Shown here piece by piece: positions 15,866-22,769 of a stretch of 22,769 nt of DNA. The translations under genes were made by a program, and so were the position numbers. Source of the stretch: JADHLN01 sp965658435 (GTDB lineage: Bacteria; Pseudomonadota; Alphaproteobacteria; Rickettsiales; JABIRX01). The DNA lies in contig CBFHSE010000025.1 in assembly GCA_965658435.1 (NCBI GenBank), positions 1 through 22,769 on the forward strand, written 5' to 3'. The notes beneath the pieces are model-generated. The model saw only the letters and a program-made list of their open reading frames with translations, ran no database searches and had not been told where the DNA came from. Within the stretch, counting starts at the first letter, position 1. Each line of letters opens with the position of its first letter.

Positions 15866-16627
15866 TTAATTTTTAATTCTATACCCTTTTTCAAGCCAAA
15901 TTATAGCTGTGATTAATAAAATGATGTTTAACATAATTAAGTATATCATACCTATTTGTAAATTACCATCATGATAGCCTATTACAGCATATCGTAAGCC
16001 GTCAATCATATAAAAAAATGGGTTGTAATTACTAAAATTATACCAAAATTCAGGTAGTGATTTTACTGAATAAAATGTTCCAGATAGGAAAGATAAAGGA
16101 GTGATAACATAGCTAGTCACAGCTGACATTTGATCAAAGCTATTTGCAAATAGGCCGCATAAAAGCCCTATGATCCCTAAAGCCATGCTAGTTAATAAAA
16201 AATAAATCAACATATAGCTAAAATCATATATACTAAGAGGAATAAAGAATTTTATAGCAAAAAATGCCAATATTCCAACCATGATACCTCTTGTTGCAGC
16301 AGCAAGTGAAATTGCTAGTGATAGGCTTATTGATGAAAGAGGGGGGATTAAAAAGTCAATAATATGACCTAATACTTTAGACATGGTTATGGATGATGAG
16401 GAATTGGCAAAGGAATTTTGTACAATTACCATGCTAATTAGGCCTGGAGCCATAAATTCTCCAAAGCTTATATCTGTGGCAATTTTCCATTTTTGGCCAA
16501 TTGCAAGCATAAAAATGGCTAAAAATAATAATGCATTTATTACGGGAGAGATTAAAGTTTGGTTATATACTTTGATAAACCTAAAAACTTCTTTGTTGTA
16601 AACACTGAGAAAGCTTGTAATATTCAT
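15866..16627 (-). CDS. ABC-2 type transporter permease
   Basis: A 253-residue integral membrane protein with about six hydrophobic helices (approximately 28-44, 57-73, 96-130, 137-161, 170-188 and 226-245). It carries the ABC-2 family signature near NPFFYMIDGLRYAVIGYHDG (202-221) and a short cytoplasmic N-terminal helix. It resembles the YadH/NodJ group of exporters, which work with a separate ATPase and move polysaccharides, lipids or drugs; the substrate here is unknown. The matching ATP-binding gene is not in the window, so it must be encoded elsewhere. It is the first gene of the operon that continues through def, the HAD gene, argS, SPOR and TPR, and it is divergent from dnaG with 49 bases between starts, which must hold both promoters. 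Confidence 0.9.
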   Translation of the reverse strand: MNITSFLSVYNKEVFRFIKVYNQTLISPVINALLFLAIFMLAIGQKWKIATDISFGEFMAPGLISMVIVQNSFANSSSSITMSKVLGHIIDFLIPPLSSISLSLAISLAAATRGIMVGILAFFAIKFFIPLSIYDFSYMLIYFLLTSMALGIIGLLCGLFANSFDQMSAVTSYVITPLSFLSGTFYSVKSLPEFWYNFSNYNPFFYMIDGLRYAVIGYHDGNLQIGMIYLIMLNIILLITAIIWLEKGYRIKN

Positions 16628-16676
16628 GATTTAGCTAAATTTATTAGTAGAAATTTTTATTATTTTATAATTAAAG

Positions 16677-18428
16677 ATGAAATATTCACAAGAACTTATT
16701 CAAAAAATTAAGGATTCAGTCCCAATTAGTAGCTTGATTAGCTCTTATGTTAAGCTAATTTCATATGGAAATATGAGATATAAGGGCTTATGTCCATTTC
16801 ACAATGAAAAAACACCTTCCTTTACTGTGAGTGATGATAAGGCTAATTATCATTGTTTTGGTTGTGGTGCGCATGGAGATGTAATTTCTTTTTTGCAAGA
16901 TAAAGAAAATTTAACTTTTAATGAGGCTGTAGAAAAAATTGCTATTAAAGCAGCTATTCCTTTGCCTAAAGAGAATCTGGTTACAAAAAAAGAACAAGAA
17001 AAACTAGATTATGAATATGAAATAATTGCAAGTTTTAATGAGTTTTTTAAAGAAAAATTACAAAATTCAACAGCATTCACTTATTTAGCTAAGCGGCAAA
17101 TTTCTGAAGAATTAAGGCAAGAATTTCAGATTGGCTATGCTCCTTCACGTTTTGAAATAAATGAATTTGTTAAAAAAAATAAATATGAAATGAATGATTT
17201 ATTGAATTTAGGTTTGTTTCGTAAGGGTGAAAAAAATAATTATTTTTTTTTAAGTGAGCGTTTAATTTTTCCTATTCATAATCATTTTGGTAAAATTATT
17301 GCTTTTGGAGGTAGGATTTTAGGAGAGGGGCAACCAAAATATATAAATTCACCGGAATATAAATTTTTTAAAAAAAGAGAGGTTTTATATAATTTTTATA
17401 GAGCAAAATCAGAGATTCGTAAAACTAAGCAGGTTTTTGTTTGCGAAGGTTATATGGATGTGATTTCTGTTTTTGCGGCTGGTATTAAAAATGTAGTTGC
17501 TCCGCTTGGTACTGCTTTTAGCGAAACACATTTGAAGCTATTATGGCAGTTTTGTGATGCTCCTGTGATTTGTTTAGATGGTGACCAAGCTGGAATTAAT
17601 GCTATGCAAAGAATTGCTAATTTAGCTTTACCAAATTTAGAGCCAAATAAAACCCTTAATTTTGTCATATTACCAGAGGATATGGATCCGGATGATATAT
17701 TAAAAAAGATGGGGATAGCTGAATTAAATAAAATTTTTAAAAAACAAATTCCATTAAGTAGATATTTTTTAAATTATTATTGTGATGATGCTGTAAAAAC
17801 ACCTGAGGCAAGAATTGGAATTTTGCAAGAATTACAGAATATAGCAAAATCTATAAAGCATAATGATGTACGTGATGAATATTTTAAATTTTTTAAAGAA
17901 GAATTTTATAAATTTTACCATAAAAAACATGATTATAGTAAATATAATTCAGCGAGTAATTTGAAAATTACTCGGGCTAAATTACCTTTAGAAGAGCTTG
18001 ATATTATACTTTTTATAGCTTTGAATATTGAATCTTTGCAGGATCCGCAAATTGAAGAGAATTTTGCAATGTTAGAGCTTTCAAGCCCTTATTTAACTGA
18101 GTTGCAGGAATATTTGTTACAGAATTTTGCTGGTTTTAATATGGAAGAATTTCGAGAGATTATAACTGAAAAGGATCAAAATGAATTTACAGACTTTTTT
18201 TTGCAAAAATTGGATCTATTGACCATCATAGAAAATGATTCAGCTAAGAAAAATATTAAATATGAATATTTAACCCAAAAAATTACTTTAGCTAAATTAA
18301 AGCAAGAATATAAAGAGAATATAAATTCAACTAATTTAGAGCAAGAAAATCTAGCTTTTAAATTGCAGCAAGATATAAAAAAACTTGAGATAGAATTAAA
18401 TGAATATTTAAATCAGTTAGAGGAATAG
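16677..18428 (+). CDS. dnaG: DNA primase
   Basis: Makes the RNA primers for lagging-strand synthesis and acts with DnaB helicase. The 583-residue protein has an N-terminal CHC2 zinc finger with Cys39, His42, Cys60 and Cys63 (GLCPFHNEKTPSF ... YHCFGCGAHGDVISF). The catalytic core contains ERLIFPIHNHFGKIIAFGGR, and the TOPRIM domain has Glu257 in VCEGYMDVIS and Asp301 and Asp303 in CLDGDQAGINAMQ, the metal-binding acidic residues. The C-terminal helicase-interaction region (about 440-583) is poorly conserved and rich in Glu and Lys, as expected. dnaG and rpoD are classic neighbours; here they keep the same orientation, but an ankyrin gene on the opposite strand lies between them. Confidence 0.97.
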   Translation: MKYSQELIQKIKDSVPISSLISSYVKLISYGNMRYKGLCPFHNEKTPSFTVSDDKANYHCFGCGAHGDVISFLQDKENLTFNEAVEKIAIKAAIPLPKENLVTKKEQEKLDYEYEIIASFNEFFKEKLQNSTAFTYLAKRQISEELRQEFQIGYAPSRFEINEFVKKNKYEMNDLLNLGLFRKGEKNNYFFLSERLIFPIHNHFGKIIAFGGRILGEGQPKYINSPEYKFFKKREVLYNFYRAKSEIRKTKQVFVCEGYMDVISVFAAGIKNVVAPLGTAFSETHLKLLWQFCDAPVICLDGDQAGINAMQRIANLALPNLEPNKTLNFVILPEDMDPDDILKKMGIAELNKIFKKQIPLSRYFLNYYCDDAVKTPEARIGILQELQNIAKSIKHNDVRDEYFKFFKEEFYKFYHKKHDYSKYNSASNLKITRAKLPLEELDIILFIALNIESLQDPQIEENFAMLELSSPYLTELQEYLLQNFAGFNMEEFREIITEKDQNEFTDFFLQKLDLLTIIENDSAKKNIKYEYLTQKITLAKLKQEYKENINSTNLEQENLAFKLQQDIKKLEIELNEYLNQLEE

Positions 18429-18429
18429 G

Positions 18430-20625
18430 TCATAATGTAATGGTCATTCCCTCTTGAAGTTGATATGTTCCTCTAGTTATTATTGATTGGTAGGAGGTAT
18501 GGCTTTCTACAAATAACTTTTTAGGTGTAAACCCATAACGATCTTGTATTTCTAAAGATGAATCTTTTGTTAATAATTTAAATATTTTTGGATCTTTTGC
18601 ATAGTGAAGAGGGATACGTCCATATATATCTGGCTGGTTTGGATCATATTGATTTGTTGTTAATAATTCTTTTACCGCTTTATGATTATTGTCAATCACT
18701 GCAAGATGAAGAAGTGATCTTTCTTTAGGGTCTAATGTTAAAAATCCTACTCCATGGCGGAATCGATCATAAACATTTAGTTTTGATGGGATATATGCCC
18801 ATGGTTCTTTTTGGTATATATCTGGAATATTGTCTCTAGCACCTAATTCTATTAGATGATTAGCCATATCAACATTACCAGATATTTCTGCATAATGCAG
18901 AGCTGTTCTTCCTTCTTTGTCTTGGATATTTGGGTTGGCATTTCTAAGAAGTAATTTTTCTAAAAGAGGTTTATTATTGCTTATTGCGGCATAATGCAGA
19001 GCTGTTTTTCCTTCTTCGTCCTTTAAATTAATTACATGTGTTTTAATCTCTTCATCAATATCAAACTTTATAATGCCTTCAAGAGTGAGTTCTATACCTT
19101 CTTTATTCTTATATGTTAGATATTTATCCATAGTATATTTATATTTGAGTAGTTTATCTAATTTTTTTAGTTCTGGAGTATTTGCCGTAAAAGATACTGT
19201 CTTTAAATTTATCAATTCTAAAAATCTTTCTTGTTCGTTATTTTTTACATATATATCTGGTTGATGTTTTAATAACTCTTTTATCATGTCGCTGCTCTTG
19301 TTTTTTGCGGCTAGGTGAAGAGGAGTATTGCCTTTGTTATCTTGTGCATTTATATGTATATTACCTCCGGAGGATAATATTTTTTTTAATATCTCAATAT
19401 TCCCGGCTTCTATAGCTTCATGAAGAATTGTTCTGTTATTATTACATGTTGTATCAATATTGGGTTGATATTTTAATATCTCGTTTACTATTGATATATT
19501 TCCTGTTGCGATAGCATAATTGAGAGCAGTTTTACCATGGCTATCTCTGGCATTTATATTAGCTTTGTTCTCTAATAATAAAGATATTATTTTTTTAGCT
19601 GTTTCTAATAGATTATGATAATTTCTTGCATCTTTGTCAATATTTGCTTTTTGCAATGCTATATGGAGAGGTGTTTTATTATCAATATTTCTGGCGTTTA
19701 TAAGAGCTTTATAATTTATTGTTGTAACATGTATACTATATCTTACATCTTCTGTTGTAGTATTTAATGATTTTGCTGCCATAGTAAAATTCATGTTTTC
19801 CACTGCATTAAATAACATTTTTGTTTGTTCAATTGATCTCAATTGATGTAATGCTTCAAGAAGTAAATATTTAATTCTTTGATTGCTAGTTGAGTGAATA
19901 TCCCCTGTGGTAAACTTAGCATCTTGTTTAAGTAATTCTGCAACTCTCCCTGCATTATTTCCTTTTATTGCATGTTGAAGTGCAGTTAAACCTTGACTGT
20001 CTCTTGCATTAATTGAAAAAAGCATGTCTTTTCTAAGAGCTGGTGGTTGCTGAGAATATTCATTTGCTTCTTTCAAGAAAGCTATTGTGCTTTTAGCTAA
20101 AGGAGTTAAGCTATCTTCAGGTAATTTCATACATCTTTCATTAATCGTTGCGTGCAATTCACATAATGCAAAAAAAGACTCATCGTCCTTTCTTTCCATT
20201 GCATATTCTAAAGGAGTCTTTCCATCCTTATCAGGATGTTCTATTACACACCCTAATTTATGTAATGTTCTAATAGTAGCTTCTTTAGACCCTGCATATT
20301 TGACAGCTAAGTGCAAAGCGTTTCTTTCTTTGCCATCTTTTTTATTCATAAATTCAGACATTTTATCCTTAATATCTTGTTGATATTCTCTAGATTTTAA
20401 TTTTGTATGTTTTCTTTTGCATAATAAAGTTAACAGTTCTTCATTTCCTTTAACTGCAGCTATATGAATTAACGTAAGTGAATTTAATCTTTCACCTCCT
20501 ATCTTTAGTGAAGCTATAGTTACATCAGGATCAACTTGATCTAATAGTTTTATACATAATTCTGTATTATCTGCTAGAATAGCATCTATAAATGTATCTG
20601 TTGGCACTCTTGTTGTTCTTTGCAT
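18430..20625 (-). CDS. Large ankyrin-repeat protein
   Basis: From the ATG at 20625 the product is 731 residues. That start has an AGGG ribosome binding site seven bases upstream; a GTG two codons earlier is too close to it. I count about 13 ankyrin repeats, some degenerate, through almost the whole chain. Clear ones include RNALHLAVKYAG, GKTPLEYAMERKDD, GLTALQHAIKGNNAGRVAEL, KTPLHIALQKAN, GKTALNYAIATGNISIVNEI, GNTPLHLAAKNKSSDMIKEL, GKTALHYAAISNNKPLLEKL, GRTALHYAEISGNVDMANHL and LLHLAVIDNNHKAVKELLTT. Spacer regions near residues 75-95, 165-200, 250-310 and 475-535 do not fit the repeat. No transmembrane helix or Sec signal is seen. Ankyrin proteins of this kind in Rickettsiales are candidate secreted effectors or host-mimicking scaffolds; that role is inferred from lifestyle, not shown here. 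Its stop is one base from the dnaG stop. Confidence 0.9.
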   Translation of the reverse strand: MQRTTRVPTDTFIDAILADNTELCIKLLDQVDPDVTIASLKIGGERLNSLTLIHIAAVKGNEELLTLLCKRKHTKLKSREYQQDIKDKMSEFMNKKDGKERNALHLAVKYAGSKEATIRTLHKLGCVIEHPDKDGKTPLEYAMERKDDESFFALCELHATINERCMKLPEDSLTPLAKSTIAFLKEANEYSQQPPALRKDMLFSINARDSQGLTALQHAIKGNNAGRVAELLKQDAKFTTGDIHSTSNQRIKYLLLEALHQLRSIEQTKMLFNAVENMNFTMAAKSLNTTTEDVRYSIHVTTINYKALINARNIDNKTPLHIALQKANIDKDARNYHNLLETAKKIISLLLENKANINARDSHGKTALNYAIATGNISIVNEILKYQPNIDTTCNNNRTILHEAIEAGNIEILKKILSSGGNIHINAQDNKGNTPLHLAAKNKSSDMIKELLKHQPDIYVKNNEQERFLELINLKTVSFTANTPELKKLDKLLKYKYTMDKYLTYKNKEGIELTLEGIIKFDIDEEIKTHVINLKDEEGKTALHYAAISNNKPLLEKLLLRNANPNIQDKEGRTALHYAEISGNVDMANHLIELGARDNIPDIYQKEPWAYIPSKLNVYDRFRHGVGFLTLDPKERSLLHLAVIDNNHKAVKELLTTNQYDPNQPDIYGRIPLHYAKDPKIFKLLTKDSSLEIQDRYGFTPKKLFVESHTSYQSIITRGTYQLQEGMTITL

Positions 20626-20631
20626 ATTCAC

Positions 20632-20776
20632 ACCCTATTTATTTGCTGTTAGTGCACCATATTAACATAATTTTAGATTTTTTTAAATAAGTTTTTTTTT
20701 AATACTTGTAATTCATAGTGAATATGTTAGTGATATTAGGTTTTTTAGAATATATATTTAATTTTCGTTTCCAATT
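20632..20776. promoter_or_regulatory. Divergent control region between the ankyrin gene and rpoD
   Basis: At 145 bases this is one of the longest gene-free gaps in the window apart from the decayed patch. Because dnaG is separated from it by an opposing gene, rpoD must be transcribed from a promoter here. I see weak candidates only: TAGAAT at 20746-20751 on the plus strand and a TTAATAT-type -10 on the minus strand around 20655-20665. A small inverted repeat, ATTCA-TAG-TGAAT, lies at 20711-20723, and T-runs flank it. Assignment of exact elements is not possible by eye. Confidence 0.45.
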
Positions 20777-22684
20777 ATGAATAAAAAAGTCAGAGAAAAC
20801 AGGTTTGATCCTGAGATGGGTTTAGATGTTATTGTCAAAAAACTTATCATTAAAGGAAAAAGGCAAGGTTTTTTATCATATGATGAAATTAATAATAGCT
20901 TACCAGATGATGCTGTTAGTAAAATAGAGGCAGTTGTAAATACTATAGTAAGTTCTGGTATCAAATTGGTGGAAGATTTATCCGAAGTTGGTCAAGATGA
21001 TTCTGGAAAAGATAATGTTTCTAGTGATAATTTAGGTGAAAATGATGATCCAGTTCACATGTATCTTAAATCTATGGGTGGTGTTGAGTTACTTACTAGA
21101 GAAGGGGAAATAGAAATAGCCAAAAGAATTGAGGAAGGGAGAAAGAAAATGATTTATTCATTATGTTCTAGTCCTTTAGCAATGCGTGAGTTTATAACTT
21201 TGTATGATGATATTGTTAATGAAGAGAAGCTGCTTAGAGATATTATTGATTTAGACGCTTCATATTCAAGTAAATTTGAAAGTTTTGATGCTTTAAAAGA
21301 TGAAAATTCTGATTCAGATGATGATGAGGGTGAAGATGAGGATGAAAAAGATTCAGAATTTATCTCTGATGATGATATTGATGAAGAAGATGATGAATAT
21401 TCTGATATGATGGATGGAGAGGGAGGTATTTCTCCTGCTATAATGGAAAAAGCGTTAATGCCTCATATGCTTGAATCTTTTGGAAAAATAGCAGAAATAT
21501 GTAATAAAATTTTAGCGATCCAAGAAGAAAAGCTTTATAGCGCTTTTGAAGGTAAAAAATTATCAAAAGAAGATGATGAAAAAATCTCTGATTTAGTGAA
21601 GAAGTTTGATCACAATATTGAAAATATTTATTTTAACCAAAAATTTATTGATAATATCATAGAGAAAATTTATTCTCTTAATTCGCAATTGAGAAAAGAT
21701 GAAGGAAGCTTATTAAAGCTTGCTGATGAATGTAAAGTATCGCGTAAGAATTTTTTATCTATTTATAAAGATTCTGAAATTTCTGAAGGATTACCAGGAA
21801 AATTAAAAAAAGAAAAAATCAAAAATATTGAAAAATTATTAAATGAGGAGTTTAACGATATAATTCAAGATATTAAAGCAACATCTAAATTAGCGGGACT
21901 GCCAATAAATGAATTTAGGATGCTTGTTTCTTCAGTGCAAAAAGGTGAGGCTCAAGCAAATAAAGCTAAAAAAGAAATGATTGAGGCTAATCTAAGACTA
22001 GTTATATCAATTGCTAAAAAATATACTAATAGAGGCTTACAATTTTTGGACCTCATCCAAGAAGGTAATATAGGTCTTATGAAAGCAGTAGATAAATTTG
22101 AATATAGAAGAGGTTATAAATTTTCAACATATGCAACTTGGTGGATAAGACAAGCTATAACTAGATCTATTGCTGATCAATCAAGAACTATAAGAATCCC
22201 TGTGCATATGATTGAAACAATTAATAAAATTGTTAGAACATCAAAGCAAATGTCTTTGGATCTTGGAAGAGAACCAACAAATGATGAATTAGCAAGAAAG
22301 CTTTTCATTCCCGTTGAAAAAATTCGTAAAATTATGAAAATTGCTAAAGATCCAGTGAGCTTAGAAAGCCCAGTAGGTGATGATGAAGAAAGTACAATTT
22401 GTGATTTTATTGAAGATAAAAATGCTGTATTACCTGTTGATGCAGCAATTCAATCTAATTTAAAAGATATAACAACAAGAGTGTTAGCAACCCTAACTCC
22501 AAGAGAAGAAAGAGTTCTTAGAATGAGATTTGGAATAGGAATGAATACAGATCATACCCTAGAAGAAGTAGGTAAACAATTCTCAGTTACTCGTGAACGT
22601 ATCAGGCAAATAGAAGCAAAAGCTCTTAGAAAATTAAGGCATCCTACTAGAGCTAAGCGACTAAAAACATTTATGAACGAATAA
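20777..22684 (+). CDS. rpoD: RNA polymerase sigma factor RpoD (sigma-70)
   Basis: Primary sigma factor that directs RNA polymerase to housekeeping promoters. The 635-residue protein has region 1.1 (about 1-80), region 1.2 with DDPVHMYLKSMGGVELLTREGE (about 90-120), a long non-conserved region, region 2 with LRLVISIAKKYTNRGLQFLDLIQEGN and the -10 recognition helix YATWWIRQAITRSIADQSRT (about 455-475), region 3 (IPVHMIETINKI onward) and region 4 with the -35-binding helix VTRERIRQIEAKALRKLRHP near the C-terminus. Residues 175-217 in the non-conserved region form an extremely acidic tract (26 Asp or Glu of 43). Region 1.1 and the full non-conserved region mark it as the primary, not an alternative, sigma factor. 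It keeps the dnaG orientation but is cut off from it by the ankyrin gene. Confidence 0.98.
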   Translation: MNKKVRENRFDPEMGLDVIVKKLIIKGKRQGFLSYDEINNSLPDDAVSKIEAVVNTIVSSGIKLVEDLSEVGQDDSGKDNVSSDNLGENDDPVHMYLKSMGGVELLTREGEIEIAKRIEEGRKKMIYSLCSSPLAMREFITLYDDIVNEEKLLRDIIDLDASYSSKFESFDALKDENSDSDDDEGEDEDEKDSEFISDDDIDEEDDEYSDMMDGEGGISPAIMEKALMPHMLESFGKIAEICNKILAIQEEKLYSAFEGKKLSKEDDEKISDLVKKFDHNIENIYFNQKFIDNIIEKIYSLNSQLRKDEGSLLKLADECKVSRKNFLSIYKDSEISEGLPGKLKKEKIKNIEKLLNEEFNDIIQDIKATSKLAGLPINEFRMLVSSVQKGEAQANKAKKEMIEANLRLVISIAKKYTNRGLQFLDLIQEGNIGLMKAVDKFEYRRGYKFSTYATWWIRQAITRSIADQSRTIRIPVHMIETINKIVRTSKQMSLDLGREPTNDELARKLFIPVEKIRKIMKIAKDPVSLESPVGDDEESTICDFIEDKNAVLPVDAAIQSNLKDITTRVLATLTPREERVLRMRFGIGMNTDHTLEEVGKQFSVTRERIRQIEAKALRKLRHPTRAKRLKTFMNE

Positions 22685-22712
22685 AAACTTAATCTTTTTA
22701 CAGCTTTTTCTC

Positions 22713-22755
22713 AGAAATTATAAACAAATAGCTTAACTATTTGCTTATAATTTCT
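22713..22755 (+). terminator. Long AT-rich hairpin after rpoD
   Basis: An inverted repeat of 19 positions with a single A/C mismatch: AGAAATTATAA-A-CAAATAG (22713-22731), loop CTTAA (22732-22736), CTATTTG-C-TTATAATTTCT (22737-22755). It begins 28 bases after the rpoD stop, where a terminator is expected. However, the bases after it (AATAAAAATCCC) lack a T-run, and the minus strand lacks one as well, so it is not a classic intrinsic terminator. It could instead stabilise the rpoD mRNA 3' end, end transcription from both sides with help from other factors, or be a copy of a dispersed palindromic element. Confidence 0.5.
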
Positions 22756-22769
22756 AATAAAAATCCCTT

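Noticed and set aside
20087..20383. 98-codon plus-strand frame inside the ankyrin gene
   Set aside because: Antisense shadow of a clearly coding ankyrin region; no start signal or recognisable domain.
20711..20723. ATTCA-TAG-TGAAT inverted repeat upstream of rpoD as an operator
   Set aside because: Five-base arms in very AT-rich DNA arise easily by chance; no second copy or known regulator site was seen.

Overview
The window is AT-rich bacterial DNA, densely packed with genes on both strands. Its gene families and local sequence signatures point to Alphaproteobacteria, most likely the order Rickettsiales or a close relative. The signs are the UvrA variants typical of that class (a CPVSGF zinc-binding motif and a GVSGGGKST Walker A), an argS gene followed directly by a SPOR-domain gene, a class IIA HAD phosphatase of the type common there, and two ankyrin-repeat genes. 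Three amino-acid biosynthesis genes (argD, trpC, leuA) are present. Well-known reduced Rickettsiales such as Rickettsia generally lack these pathways, so this looks like a metabolically richer lineage; extracellular, amino-acid-making Deianiraea is one possible analogue. This assignment is inference from gene content, not a database match.

Layout. Bases 1-935 (minus) hold a partial acetylornithine aminotransferase downstream of ssb (963-1457, minus). uvrA runs the other way (1571-4483) and meets trpC (4476-5264, minus) tail to tail. A lone type IV pilin-like gene (5309-6070) meets sodB (6067-6669, minus), and a class IV aminotransferase starts divergently at 6741. Bases 7570-8850 are the only loose stretch: a small ankyrin gene broken by two frameshifts (7724-8242), then about 600 bases of apparently decayed sequence. 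leuA (9137-10648, minus) overlaps a small membrane-protein gene (8848-9153, minus). rlmH (10718-11164) faces a six-gene minus-strand operon, transcribed from 16627 to 11166: ABC-2 permease, def, HAD phosphatase, argS, SPOR protein, TPR protein. The last part is dnaG (16677-18428), a 731-residue ankyrin protein on the opposite strand (18430-20625) and rpoD (20777-22684), followed by a long AT-rich hairpin at the window end.

How the genes work together. Most are housekeeping: DNA repair and replication (ssb, uvrA, dnaG), transcription initiation (rpoD), translation and protein maturation (argS, def, rlmH), cell envelope (SPOR and TPR proteins, ABC permease), oxidative defence (sodB) and amino-acid synthesis. 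The accessory part is the two ankyrin genes and the pilin-like gene, which suggest interaction with a eukaryotic host or prey. The large ankyrin gene lies between dnaG and rpoD, which are commonly neighbours in one operon.

I found no rRNA, tRNA, CRISPR array, transposase or integrase. No clearly new multi-gene system is visible. The places most worth a second look are the broken ankyrin locus with the unexplained sequence after it, the ankyrin gene between dnaG and rpoD, and the striking habit of convergent genes to end on top of each other.
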